DNA from: Sphingomonas glaciei
GTDB taxonomy: Bacteria; Pseudomonadota; Alphaproteobacteria; Sphingomonadales; Sphingomonadaceae
Direction of reading: 5' to 3'
DNA: 64,000 nt
Assembly (NCBI RefSeq): GCF_023380025.1
Contig: NZ_CP097253.1
Span: 1,240,001 to 1,304,000 of the forward strand
Shown piece after piece: positions 34,513 to 42,591 of the stretch (positions within the stretch are counted from its first letter, which is position 1; each line of letters begins with the position of its first letter). The position numbers and the translations under genes are program-made. The notes under the pieces are model-generated. The model did not search any database, was not told the DNA's origin, and worked only from the letters and a program-made list of their open reading frames with translations.

Positions 34513-35148
34513 ATGACCGACAACCCAGCCATTCCCGCGGCGACCCTGGTGGTGATCCGCGAGGTCGCGGTCGGCCCGCCCGAACTGCTGATGGTGGAGA
34601 GGCCGCGGACCATGGCCTTTGCCGGCGGGGCGATGGTGTTTCCCGGCGGGCGGATCGACCATAGCGACTGGCACGACGCCGATTCGCTGGACCAGGCCGC
34701 CGCCCGCGCCGCCGTGCGCGAAACGGCCGAGGAGACCGGGCTCCGGGTCACGCCCGGCAGCCTGCTGCCATTTGCGCGCTGGCGGCCCGACAATGTCCGC
34801 CACCGCCGCTTCGACACCTTTTTCTTCATCGCCCCCTGCCCGCCCGACGCCGGGCCCCTGCTTCCTCAGCCCGGCGAGTGCGAGCGCGCGCTGTGGATAT
34901 CCGCCGCGGCGATGCTGGACGAGATCGCCGCCGCTCGGGCCAGCGCCATCTTCCCAACGATCCGCAATCTCGAACGGCTCGCGCAATTCGCCACCTTCGG
35001 CGAGATCCGCGACCATGCCGAGGCGCATCCGGTCGAGGTGATCAGCCCCTGGATCGAGGAGCGCGAGGGAACCCCTTTCCTCGTCATCCCCGACCACCTC
35101 GGCTATCCGGTTACGGCCGAAAGGCTGGACCGCGCGATGCGGGCCTGA
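34513..35148 (+). CDS. NUDIX hydrolase with expanded Nudix box (NUDT19-like)
   Basis: A 211-residue NUDIX protein. The N-terminal strands (PAATLVVIREV, ELLMVERP), AFAGGAMVFPGGRID and the later AAVRETAEETGL form a Nudix box with an insertion of about 12 residues between its two halves, as in the NUDT19/RP2p group that acts on CoA or related nucleotides. ATG 34513 is preferred over an upstream ATG at 34483 that lies near the terminator. It may be cotranscribed with the extensin-like gene 27 bp downstream. Confidence 0.8.
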   Translation: MTDNPAIPAATLVVIREVAVGPPELLMVERPRTMAFAGGAMVFPGGRIDHSDWHDADSLDQAAARAAVRETAEETGLRVTPGSLLPFARWRPDNVRHRRFDTFFFIAPCPPDAGPLLPQPGECERALWISAAAMLDEIAAARASAIFPTIRNLERLAQFATFGEIRDHAEAHPVEVISPWIEEREGTPFLVIPDHLGYPVTAERLDRAMRA

Positions 35149-35175
35149 TCCGCCCCAAGCGCGTTGGTGCCGGCA

Positions 35176-35883
35176 ATGCGCAGCGCGATCCGGATCTTCC
35201 TTGCCTTCACCGTCCTTGCCGTGCTGATCATCGAAGGGCTCGCCCTGATGCGCAGTCATTCGCAGGACCTGCCCTGGGCCGAACTCGACCTTGCCGCACC
35301 GCCCGGCCGGTTCACCGCCGCCAAGATCGCCGAACTGGGCGAGGATGCACCGCGCTGCCGCGCCCTGCTCGCCGCCGCTGGTAACCAAAGTCGTCCCGCT
35401 CCATCTCGTTCCGAAGGCGAAAGCTGCGGTTACGAGGACGGAACCCGAGTCTCGCTCGGCATCGCCCCCAGCCCCGGCGGGCTCATCACCAGTTGCCCGG
35501 TCGCGGCGGCCTTAGGGGTGTGGGAACGGCAGGTGCAGGCCGAAGCGCTACGGCTGCTCGGGACCGGGGTGAGCCGCTTCGTCCACGCCGGAAGCTATTC
35601 GTGCCGGCGGCTCTACAATCGCGGCGACGGGCCGTTCAGCGAACATGCCACTGCAGACGCGGTCGACATCCTGGAGTTCGAACTGGCCGACGGACGCCGG
35701 ATCTCGCTGCTGCGCGACTGGAACGGCGCGCCGGCCGACGCCGCCTTCCTGCGCGCCGTCCGCGACGCCGCCTGCCCGGTGTTCAGCACCGTCCTCTCGC
35801 CCGACTATAACGAGGCGCACCGCGACCACCTGCACTTCGACACCGCCGATCGCGGCCGGGCCGGCTGGCGCGCCTGCCGATAG
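35176..35883 (+). CDS. Extensin-like family protein (putative periplasmic peptidase fold)
   Basis: A 235-residue protein with an N-terminal signal anchor (IRIFLAFTVLAVLIIEGLAL). The C-terminal 160 residues are the extensin-like domain found in proteobacteria: SYSCRRLYN, FSEHATADAVDILEFEL and DYNEAHRDHLHFD. The spaced His/Asp residues (H in SEHATADAVD, HRDHLH) look like the zinc ligands of MepA/D-Ala-D-Ala peptidases, suggesting cell-wall hydrolysis (inference). ATG 35176 gives the cleanest N-terminus; TTG 35164 or GTG 35167 are alternatives. Confidence 0.82.
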   Translation: MRSAIRIFLAFTVLAVLIIEGLALMRSHSQDLPWAELDLAAPPGRFTAAKIAELGEDAPRCRALLAAAGNQSRPAPSRSEGESCGYEDGTRVSLGIAPSPGGLITSCPVAAALGVWERQVQAEALRLLGTGVSRFVHAGSYSCRRLYNRGDGPFSEHATADAVDILEFELADGRRISLLRDWNGAPADAAFLRAVRDAACPVFSTVLSPDYNEAHRDHLHFDTADRGRAGWRACR

Positions 35884-35934
35884 GATCGGCCACCCGGCGA
35901 ATCAATCCATTTTGAGGACTGAATCGTCCCAACG

Positions 35935-35963
35935 AAAAAGGGCCCGCCTCACGGCGAGCCCTT
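35935..35963 (-). terminator. Rho-independent terminator of the SWIB gene
   Basis: On minus, AAGGGCTCGCC pairs with GGCGGGCCCTT around gtga, with one G-U pair, then TTTCG. It lies 29 bp after the SWIB stop. Confidence 0.85.
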
Positions 35964-35991
35964 CGTCAGCAGCAGCGTCCTGGCGACGCGC

Positions 35992-36267
35992 TTACGACAG
36001 ATGCTTGGACAGGTGCTTGTTCATCTCGAACATGGTGCAGCGATCCTTGCCGAAGATTTTCTTCAGCTTGTCGTCAGCAACGATTTCGCGCTTGTTCTCA
36101 GGATTCTGCAGGTTGTTCTTGCGAATATGGTCCCACACCTTCGACACGACTTCGCTGCGCGGCAGCGGATCCTTGCCGACGATCTCCGCCAGATCTGGCG
36201 AAGGTTGAACGGGTCGCGCAAGACCGCCCCCTGCCTTACGTGCTGTCCCGCTCGCTTCCTTTGCCAT
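35992..36267 (-). CDS. SWIB/MDM2 domain protein
   Basis: A 91-residue protein. Residues 20-91 form a SWIB domain: SPDLAEIVGKDPLPRSEVV, KVWDHIRKNNLQNPENKREI, DDKLKKIFGKDRCTMFEMNK and HLSKHL. The short basic N-terminal arm is Ala/Gly/Lys-rich. ATG 36267 follows a near-perfect AGGAGG site. In bacteria these occur alone or fused to topoisomerase I and are thought to bind chromatin or topoisomerase; the target here is unknown. A terminator follows. Confidence 0.93.
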   Translation of the reverse strand: MAKEASGTARKAGGGLARPVQPSPDLAEIVGKDPLPRSEVVSKVWDHIRKNNLQNPENKREIVADDKLKKIFGKDRCTMFEMNKHLSKHLS

Positions 36268-36330
36268 ACGGCCCTCCTGTTGGTTCGGTTTGGAGATAGA
36301 GCGCAAAGCGCGCCCCTCTGCAAGAGGCTG

Positions 36331-37152
36331 CTACGAGTGAGCGCCGCCACTGTTCCGCAGGGGGAAGGGCACGATCCGATTGCCGCTATCGTGACCGATA
36401 TCGGCGCGGCCCCCGTAGGGCACCCCCGATCGCTCGCACCAGTGCCGCGCGACCGCTTCCAGTTCTGCCCCGAACGGCCGGTCATTGTCCTTGAGCTTGC
36501 ACCGCCCGAGACGCAGCTGTCGCACCTTGCCGAACCCCGGTTGGCTGCTGACGTGAAACAGGAAGCGGTCGATCCGGTACAGCTCCTCGTCCACTTCCTC
36601 GATCAGCATCTCGGCCCCGCTGAAGTCGGGCTCGAGATCGGTTCCCATCAGGCTCGACAGCACCACCAGGTTGAAGGCGAAGGCGGGTCCGTCGAGGCCC
36701 GGCTCGACCCCGGCGAAATCATTCCTGGCGAGCCAGCGCAGCGTGCGCAGCACCGCCTCCTCGCCGTCCTTGCGAAGCACGTCCTGGACCATCGGCCCGT
36801 GCGCCACCGCAAGCCCGGCCTTGTGCAGCGCCGCCAGCAGGAACCCGCCGTCACTGTATCCGACCACCCGCTTCCATCGCGCGCCTTCCGGCAAGTCGCG
36901 CAAAACCTCGGCCGCGATCCGATTGGAGCCGTAGCCGCCGCGGGCGAACCAGACGGCATCGATCTCCGGATCGGCCAGCATCTCGCGCAGCGCGCCCAGC
37001 CGCACCTCGTCCGGCCCGGCGAAATGGCCGTCCTCCAGGAAGCATTGGGGGTGGATAACGAGGCTCGCGCCGACCTGTGCCGCCAGCGCCTGGACCCGCT
37101 CCGCCGCCTCGACCTTCAACGGGCAGCTTGGCGCCACCACTCCGATCCGCAT
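36331..37152 (-). CDS. LD-carboxypeptidase (S66)
   Basis: A 273-residue S66 serine peptidase that removes the terminal D-Ala from murein tetrapeptides in recycling. The nucleophile Ser100 is in VVGYSDGG, preceded by the conserved WFARGGYGSNRI; a catalytic Glu is in MLIEEVDEELYRID and His254 in IGHDSGN. ATG 37152 is preferred to 37170. It is divergent from a Mur ligase of recycling type, 47 bp away, which supports the role. Confidence 0.9.
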   Translation of the reverse strand: MRIGVVAPSCPLKVEAAERVQALAAQVGASLVIHPQCFLEDGHFAGPDEVRLGALREMLADPEIDAVWFARGGYGSNRIAAEVLRDLPEGARWKRVVGYSDGGFLLAALHKAGLAVAHGPMVQDVLRKDGEEAVLRTLRWLARNDFAGVEPGLDGPAFAFNLVVLSSLMGTDLEPDFSGAEMLIEEVDEELYRIDRFLFHVSSQPGFGKVRQLRLGRCKLKDNDRPFGAELEAVARHWCERSGVPYGGRADIGHDSGNRIVPFPLRNSGGAHS

Positions 37153-37199
37153 GGTTCCTCCGATTGCCACCTGCCCGCCGCCTCAATAGGGGCAGCGCC

Positions 37200-38582
37200 A
37201 TGATCTCTTCCAGCACCTTCTTCTGCGGGGTCGGGGGCAGCGGCATGCTCCCCCTGGCCTGCATCGTCCGGGCCCGCGGCGGCGCGGTCGCCGGCTCCGA
37301 CCGCGCGCTCGACGCCGGGCGCCTCGGGCCCAAGTTCGCCTTCCTCCGCAAGGCCGGCATCGCCCTCTTCCCGCAGGACGGCAGCGGGCTGCAGCCGGGG
37401 ATGACCCTGGTCACCTCGGCCGCGGTCGAGCCGACCATCCCCGACGTGGTTCGCGCCCGCGAGCTTGGCCTCCCCCACCTCACCCGTCCGCAGCTCCTCG
37501 CCGAGCTGCTCAACGCCGCCTCGGTCAGCGTCGCGGTCGGCGGGACCTCGGGCAAGTCGACCGTGACCGGCATGATCGGCTGGATTCTCCACCACGCGGG
37601 CCGCAAGCCGACGGTGATGAATGGCGCGGTGATGAAGAATTTCGTCTCGCCCGAAGCCCCCTTCGCCAGCGCGCTGGTCGGCGATCCCGAGCTGTTCGTC
37701 AGCGAGGTCGACGAAAGCGACGGCTCGATCGCGCTCTACCGCCCGCAAGTGGCCGTGCTGAACAACGTCTCGCTCGACCACAAGGAAATGGACGAGCTGC
37801 GCACGCTGTTTGGCGGCTTCCTCGCGGCGGCGGGCACGGCGGTGGTCAATCTCGACGACGAGGAAAGCCGAACACTTGCTCCTGCCGGCACGACCGGCTT
37901 CGCGTTCGAGCAGGAGGCCGCGGTACGCGGTTCGGGCCTGATGCTAAGCGACGAGGGCAGCCGCTTCACCGTCACGGTCGGCGAGACCTCGGCCGAGGTG
38001 CGCCTCCCCCTGCCCGGCCGGCACAACGCCGGCAATTCGCTCGCCGCAATTGCCGCCGTTCATGCACTCGGCGTGCCGCTGGTCGAGGCCGCCGAGGCGC
38101 TCGGCAGCTTCCAAGGGCTGAAGCGCCGGCTCGAGACGGTCGGCACTGCCGGAAGCGTCACGGTGATCGACGACTTCGCGCACAATCCGGACAAGATCGC
38201 CGCCACGCTGGCCACCCTGACCGCGCGGTCCGGACGCCTGATCGTGATGTTCCAGCCCCACGGCTACGGCCCGCTGGCCAAGATGGGCGACGAGCTGGCC
38301 GCGACCTTTGCGCGCGGCCTGCGGGCGGACGACGTGCTGATCCTCTCCGACCCGGTCTACCAGGGCGGCACGGTGGATCGCTCGCGCGGGTCCGAATGGC
38401 TGGTCGAGGCGGTCCGCGCCCAAGGCGGTCGGGCCGAGCATCTGCCCGAACGCCCCGCCATTGCCGCGCGCCTCCTCGCGCTTGCCGCGCCGGGCGACAC
38501 GATCGCCATCCTTGGCGCGCGCGACGACACGCTGACCGAGTTTGCGGCCGAGCTGGTCGGGAACCTCGACGCGCGCGGCTGA
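37200..38582 (+). CDS. Mur ligase family protein, Mpl-like (UDP-MurNAc:tripeptide ligase)
   Basis: A 460-residue Mur ligase. The N-terminal domain begins FFCGVGGSGMLPLACIVRARGG, the P-loop is VGGTSGKSTVTGMIGW near residue 115, NNVSLDHKEMDEL and VIDDFAHNPDKI belong to the central and C-terminal domains. The GSGM rather than typical MurC GIGM start and the neighbouring LD-carboxypeptidase suggest Mpl, which reattaches recycled tripeptide to UDP-MurNAc. MurC is the alternative; murC would normally sit in the dcw cluster, absent here. Confidence 0.82.
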   Translation: MISSSTFFCGVGGSGMLPLACIVRARGGAVAGSDRALDAGRLGPKFAFLRKAGIALFPQDGSGLQPGMTLVTSAAVEPTIPDVVRARELGLPHLTRPQLLAELLNAASVSVAVGGTSGKSTVTGMIGWILHHAGRKPTVMNGAVMKNFVSPEAPFASALVGDPELFVSEVDESDGSIALYRPQVAVLNNVSLDHKEMDELRTLFGGFLAAAGTAVVNLDDEESRTLAPAGTTGFAFEQEAAVRGSGLMLSDEGSRFTVTVGETSAEVRLPLPGRHNAGNSLAAIAAVHALGVPLVEAAEALGSFQGLKRRLETVGTAGSVTVIDDFAHNPDKIAATLATLTARSGRLIVMFQPHGYGPLAKMGDELAATFARGLRADDVLILSDPVYQGGTVDRSRGSEWLVEAVRAQGGRAEHLPERPAIAARLLALAAPGDTIAILGARDDTLTEFAAELVGNLDARG

Positions 38583-38593
38583 TTGACCCTGCC

Positions 38594-38950
38594 ATGACCA
38601 ATGGCTGGACCCTCGATCGCGGCGAGCGCGACACACTGCTTCGCGACCACCCGCCGCGCTATGCGGAGGTGGTGGCCGATCACGTCACCCTCGACGTCAG
38701 GGGAAGCGAGCCTCCGCATGCCGTCAAGGCCGCGATCGTCGGGCGCACTGATGACGACAGCGGAGTCGAGGCATTGGTGGTGACCATCGACGGCAGCGTC
38801 GACCGCCCCGACGGCTCGACCTATCACATCACCTGGTCGCTCGAGCCCGGCCGCAAGGCGCGCGAAAGCAACGATGTGCTGAAGGAGCGCGGCTGGAAGG
38901 AACTCGACCATCCGGTGCCGATCACCCTCAGCCCGGCCCGGCTCCGGTGA
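38594..38950 (+). CDS. Hypothetical 118-residue protein
   Basis: A soluble protein beginning MTNGWTLDRGERDTLL with a central beta-rich part (AEVVADHVTLDV, AIVGRTDDDSGVEALVVTID) and GSTYHITWSLEPGRKARESN. I do not recognise the family by name; it resembles small conserved proteins found next to HAD phosphatases in sphingomonads. The stop overlaps the start of the next gene as GTGA, so they are translated together. Confidence 0.7.
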   Translation: MTNGWTLDRGERDTLLRDHPPRYAEVVADHVTLDVRGSEPPHAVKAAIVGRTDDDSGVEALVVTIDGSVDRPDGSTYHITWSLEPGRKARESNDVLKERGWKELDHPVPITLSPARLR

Positions 38951-39429
38951 GCGACCCGAGGCTGTTCCTCGACTGTGACGGGGTGCTGGCGGACTTCGAC
39001 GCCGGGGTGCGCCGCCTGCTTGGCACCGATGCAAAAACCTTCGAGGCGCAGCGCGGCAAGGGCGAATTCTGGAAGCGGCTCGCGCGCGCCGGTGATTTCT
39101 ATGCCGCCCTGCCCAAGATGGCCGACGCCGACGAGCTGTTCGACGCCGTGCGGCATCTCAACCCCACAATCCTCACCGGCCTGCCAATCGGCAAATGGGC
39201 CGCCCCACAGAAGGAACAATGGGCGGCGACCCATTTCCCCGGCGTGCCGATCATCACCTGCATGGCCCGCGACAAGCACCGCCACATGGACGGCCCCGAC
39301 GTGCTGGTCGACGACAGCGAGCGCCACATGGCGGCGTGGCAGGGCGCGGGCGGGATCTACATCCTCCACACCAACGCTCGCGACAGCATCGCGCAGCTGG
39401 CGGAGATCTATCCGAGCGTAAAAGCCTGA
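38947..39429 (+). CDS. HAD-superfamily phosphatase (5' nucleotidase-like)
   Basis: A 160-residue HAD enzyme. The nucleophile motif is LFLDCDGVLADFD with Asp9 and Asp11; ILTGLPIGKW supplies the Thr of motif II and DVLVDDSERHM the Asp pair of motif IV. The short cap and overall length match deoxyribonucleotidase-like 5' nucleotidases. Starts at GTG 38947 overlapping the upstream stop. Substrate unproven. Confidence 0.85.
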   Translation: MSDPRLFLDCDGVLADFDAGVRRLLGTDAKTFEAQRGKGEFWKRLARAGDFYAALPKMADADELFDAVRHLNPTILTGLPIGKWAAPQKEQWAATHFPGVPIITCMARDKHRHMDGPDVLVDDSERHMAAWQGAGGIYILHTNARDSIAQLAEIYPSVKA

Positions 39430-39430
39430 C

Positions 39431-39496
39431 GTCGTACCGGCGCAGGCCGGGACCTCAGGCGGCTGGAAGAGGAACCCCCGCCTGCGCCGGGGCGAC
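39431..39496. repeat. Intergenic GC-rich inverted repeat pair (REP-like)
   Basis: The 75-bp gap between convergent genes holds two short palindromic units: gtcgtaccggcgcaggccgg at 39431-39450 and cccccgcctgcgccgggg at 39475-39492, each able to form a hairpin. Variants of the first unit (gtcgtcccggc) also occur at 53012-53039. They look like members of a dispersed REP-type family. Confidence 0.6.
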
Positions 39497-39504
39497 AAAA
39501 GGCC

Positions 39505-40056
39505 TCAGGCCGCGTCCGCCATGTCGACCTTCTCGACCCACTCCGGCCAGAACACCGGTTCGCGGTTCGACCAGCCGGGCGCAGTGGCGGCGCTTTCGCT
39601 GATCGACTGCAGCAGCAGGCGGCGGCGATCGGGGTGGAGGTGCGGCAGCGCCGAAGCAGCGCAGAACGCCGCCGGAAGCCACGGCCGGGCACTTGCACCG
39701 AGCAGCCGCTCGTACAGGAAGCGGAACGCCGCGAAATTGGGAATGCGATCCTGGCCAAGGTCGAACGCGGTAAGCGTGATCAGCACGCCCATGAAGGGAT
39801 CGATGGTGTCCAGCCCGCTGTCGTCGGGCACCTGCATCCTCAGTGCGTCGAGCTGCTTGTAGAGCCGGCCCTGGGCACGGATCGAGGCGGCCTCGCCTTC
39901 GTCGCGGGCCCAGCATTCGAGCGCGTCGCGGCGGCCGAAGGCGATGTCGAGACTACGGCGAAGGTAGCGCTGGGTCGCCTTAGGGAACCCTGCGAACTCC
40001 TTCATCTCGCTCAGCAGCAACGCTCCACCGGCAGGCTGCGTCGAACGCGTCGTCAT
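39505..40056 (-). CDS. Hypothetical 183-residue protein
   Basis: A soluble, helix-rich protein (EMKEFAGFPKATQRYLRRSLDIAFG, RLYKQLDALRMQVPDDS, NFAAFRFLYERLLGASARPW). ATG 40056 has GAGGAG nine bases upstream. No membrane segment or signal peptide. I recognise no family. A CtrA-like half site, ttaaccat, lies at 40116-40123, 60 bp upstream of the start. It is a single-gene unit. Confidence 0.65.
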   Translation of the reverse strand: MTTRSTQPAGGALLLSEMKEFAGFPKATQRYLRRSLDIAFGRRDALECWARDEGEAASIRAQGRLYKQLDALRMQVPDDSGLDTIDPFMGVLITLTAFDLGQDRIPNFAAFRFLYERLLGASARPWLPAAFCAASALPHLHPDRRRLLLQSISESAATAPGWSNREPVFWPEWVEKVDMADAA

Positions 40057-40183
40057 GACACCAGGCTCCTCACACTCGGGCTGGTAGATATGCCGATGCA
40101 AGCGTTGCGAAGTGCTTAACCATCGGCCCAACCTCGGTTCATATTCAAACCGGATCGGACGGGGATTGCACGTGCTTAATAGA

Positions 40184-40209
40184 ACAGCCGCGAGATCACT
40201 CGCGGCTGT
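40184..40209 (-). terminator. Hairpin downstream of the small acidic gene
   Basis: acagccgcgag and ctcgcggctgt form a perfect 11-bp stem with loop atca; on minus it is followed by TCTATT. It probably ends the transcript of the 40253 gene. Confidence 0.65.
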
Positions 40210-40252
40210 CGCAATCGTGCAACGGGGTGATCAACTCACCTTGACGGTCAAT

Positions 40253-40474
40253 TCAGCGATCCGTGGCAGGAAATCCGCTCGACGGAACCGGCTCGTCGCT
40301 GCAGCCCGGCTGCGAACTCGACGGCGGGTCCGACGCATCCATCGATTCATCGCTGCCGACGTCGACCTTGGCATCGTCGTTGCCCGGATCGCGGCGCAGT
40401 TTCTTCTCCAGGTCACCATCCGGGTCGGCAATATGCACGGCCGGCGGCGTATCCTTACCCCTCACTTCGCTCAT
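40253..40474 (-). CDS. Small acidic hypothetical protein
   Basis: A 73-residue very acidic, Pro/Ser/Asp-rich protein (DPDGDLEKKLRRDPGNDDAK, DVGSDESMDASDPPSSSQPG). ATG 40474 follows GAAAGGATG. It is probably disordered. Short proteins with a DESMDASDPP-type core occur widely in alphaproteobacteria, which supports its being real, though the function is unknown. It is divergent from the histidine kinase gene. Confidence 0.65.
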   Translation of the reverse strand: MSEVRGKDTPPAVHIADPDGDLEKKLRRDPGNDDAKVDVGSDESMDASDPPSSSQPGCSDEPVPSSGFPATDR

Positions 40475-40595
40475 TCGATCATCCTTTCGCCAACACAACG
40501 TTTTCGCTGCCACCGGCGTTCCGCTTCGACCAATGGCCGCCGCTGTTCGGCAACCGGTGACGGCACGCTTGCGCGGCGGGTCGGCGCCCGGCACG

Positions 40596-41849
40596 ATGCC
40601 GCGCATGAACATGCCTCTCAGCAGCGACCGGCTCGTGCTCGGCAGCAGCGCGCTGGCTCCGCGCCGCTTTGCCGACTGGCAGCTGGCGATGACGACGATC
40701 CTCGGCTTTTGGGCCATCTACAGCGTCACCGTCGTCGCCCGCGCCTTCCTTGGCGACGATCCCGGCACCATTCTCGTCAACAAGGTCCTGACGCTGACAC
40801 TCGGCGTCCTGCTGACCGCCCTCCTCTACGGCGCCATCGCCACCTTCGCGCGCGGCCGCTCGATGCAGCGCAAGGCAGTGATCGCGGCCATCGGCTGCGT
40901 CGTGACATCCACCGCACTGGCCACCGCGCTGGTGCTCAGCGAAAGCCAACTCAAGACCAGCCGCGAGGAATTCCGCTTCCAGGCCCGCGAAGGCTTTGTC
41001 GTGATCCAAAAGGGCGACCAGGTCCGGATCGAACGCAATGCCGCCGACCCGGTGGTGGTCACCATGCCCAAGCTCAAGGACCTCAAGCATCGCGACCAGT
41101 TCCGGGTCGCCGCCGACACCGCCGTCGTCTGGCTGTTCTTCTTCGCCGCCTGGTCCGCCGTCTATCTTGCCGCGGTCAGCCAGCGCCAGGCGCTCGACCT
41201 CCAGAAGCGCGCCGCCGCCGCCGAGAGCGCGGCGCAGGTCGCCCAGGTCCGGGCGCTGCGCTACCAGGTCAATCCGCACTTCCTGTTCAACACGCTCAAT
41301 AGCCTGTCGAGCCTTGTGATGACCGGCCGCCCGGAAGAGGCCGAGGAGATGATCCTCAAGCTGTCGACGTTCTTCCGGTCCAGCCTGTCGCTCGACCCCA
41401 CCGCCGACGTCAGCCTGGCCGAGGAGATCGACCTGCAGCGGCTCTACCTCGATATCGAGCAGGTTCGCTTCCCCCGCCGCCTCAAGGTCGAGATCGACGT
41501 TCCCGAGGCCCTCGCCTCGGCCCGATTGCCGGCGCTGATCCTTCAGCCGATTGTCGAGAATGCGATCAAGTATGGCCTCGGCAAGACCCGCGACAAGGTC
41601 ACCCTGCGCATCGCGGCCGAAGAGCCCCTTCCCGGCCGGCTGCGGATCGAGATCAGCAACTTCGGCGGCACGGTGCTGAAATCCCCGCGTAAGCCGGTGC
41701 CGCCGGCCGGAACCAAGGTCGGCCTCGCCAACGTCGCCCAGCGTCTCAGCGCCCGGTTCGGACGCGCTGCAGGGGTCGAGCATGGACCGCTTGACGGCGG
41801 CGGCTACCGCGTTGCCTTGACCCTCCCGACGAGCCGCACCGATGGATGA
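40596..41849 (+). CDS. LytS-type sensor histidine kinase
   Basis: A 417-residue membrane kinase. Three helices lie in residues about 25-115 and a fourth near 178-196 (VVWLFFFAAWSAVYLAAV), with a roughly 60-residue extracytoplasmic part between. A coiled coil leads to the His_kinase domain: RYQVNPHFLFNTLNSLSSL carries the phosphoacceptor His, and LILQPIVENAIKYGLG is the N box. ATG 40596 is chosen; 40605 and 40611 are also possible. The gene overlaps the LytTR response regulator by 8 bp. The signal is unknown. Confidence 0.9.
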   Translation: MPRMNMPLSSDRLVLGSSALAPRRFADWQLAMTTILGFWAIYSVTVVARAFLGDDPGTILVNKVLTLTLGVLLTALLYGAIATFARGRSMQRKAVIAAIGCVVTSTALATALVLSESQLKTSREEFRFQAREGFVVIQKGDQVRIERNAADPVVVTMPKLKDLKHRDQFRVAADTAVVWLFFFAAWSAVYLAAVSQRQALDLQKRAAAAESAAQVAQVRALRYQVNPHFLFNTLNSLSSLVMTGRPEEAEEMILKLSTFFRSSLSLDPTADVSLAEEIDLQRLYLDIEQVRFPRRLKVEIDVPEALASARLPALILQPIVENAIKYGLGKTRDKVTLRIAAEEPLPGRLRIEISNFGGTVLKSPRKPVPPAGTKVGLANVAQRLSARFGRAAGVEHGPLDGGGYRVALTLPTSRTDG

Positions 41850-42591
41850 TTTGCTTCTGAAGACCCTGGTCGTCGACGACGAACCGCTCGCCACCGAGCG
41901 GCTGCAGTTGTTGCTGGCACGGCTGGGCGGGATCGACCTCGTCGGCACCGCCAGCGACGGCGAGGCCGCGTGCCGGATGGCCGAAGCCCTTCGCCCCGAC
42001 CTCCTGCTCCTCGACATCGCCATGCCCGGCATGGACGGGATCGACGTCGCCCGCGAACTCGGCCGCTCGGCCGGTCGCCCGGCAGTGATCTTTGTCACCG
42101 CCTTCGACCAGTTCGCGGTGTCCGCGTTCGAGGTCGAAGCGGTCGACTATCTGGTCAAGCCGGTCGATCCCCAGCGGCTCGAGCGAGCCCTCGAACGCGC
42201 CCGCGCCTATCTCAGCCGCCGCGATGCCGGCGGCGAGGAGGCCGCGCCGCCGCCGGGCAGCTATCTCGAGGAATTCTGGGCCTCAGACCTCAGCGGCCTG
42301 GTCCGGATCCGCGCGATCGACATCGACCGTATCTCGGCCGAGCGCGACTATATGCGGCTTCACGTCGGCAGCCGCAGCTGGCTGATCCACCACAGCATGG
42401 CCGCGCTCGAGGAGGGGCTGGAGCCGGCACTGTTTGTCCGCCTCCACCGCTCCGCCATTGTCCGCCGCGACTTCATCAGCGGTTTCCAGCGCAACGCGTC
42501 GGGACGCTGGATCGCGCGGCTGGCGGACGGCACCGAACAGCCGGTCGGCCGCCTTTACGCCGATTGCGTACGAGAAATTGCCGGACGCTAG
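41842..42591 (+). CDS. LytTR-family response regulator
   Basis: A 249-residue regulator: receiver domain (LVVDDEPLATERL, phosphoacceptor Asp in LLLLDIAMPGMDGID, VTAFDQFAVSAFEVEAVDYLVKPV) and C-terminal LytTR DNA-binding domain (RIRAIDIDRISAERDYMRLH, LFVRLHRSAIVRRDFISGF). It is the cognate partner of the overlapping kinase gene. Its stop TAG overlaps that of the convergent symporter gene in CTAG, which makes the symporter a physical neighbour but not necessarily a target. Confidence 0.94.
   Translation: MDDLLLKTLVVDDEPLATERLQLLLARLGGIDLVGTASDGEAACRMAEALRPDLLLLDIAMPGMDGIDVARELGRSAGRPAVIFVTAFDQFAVSAFEVEAVDYLVKPVDPQRLERALERARAYLSRRDAGGEEAAPPPGSYLEEFWASDLSGLVRIRAIDIDRISAERDYMRLHVGSRSWLIHHSMAALEEGLEPALFVRLHRSAIVRRDFISGFQRNASGRWIARLADGTEQPVGRLYADCVREIAGR

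Noticed and set aside
40116..40123. CtrA binding site
   Set aside because: ttaaccat is only a half site and occurs by chance; no second half or other cell-cycle signals nearby.
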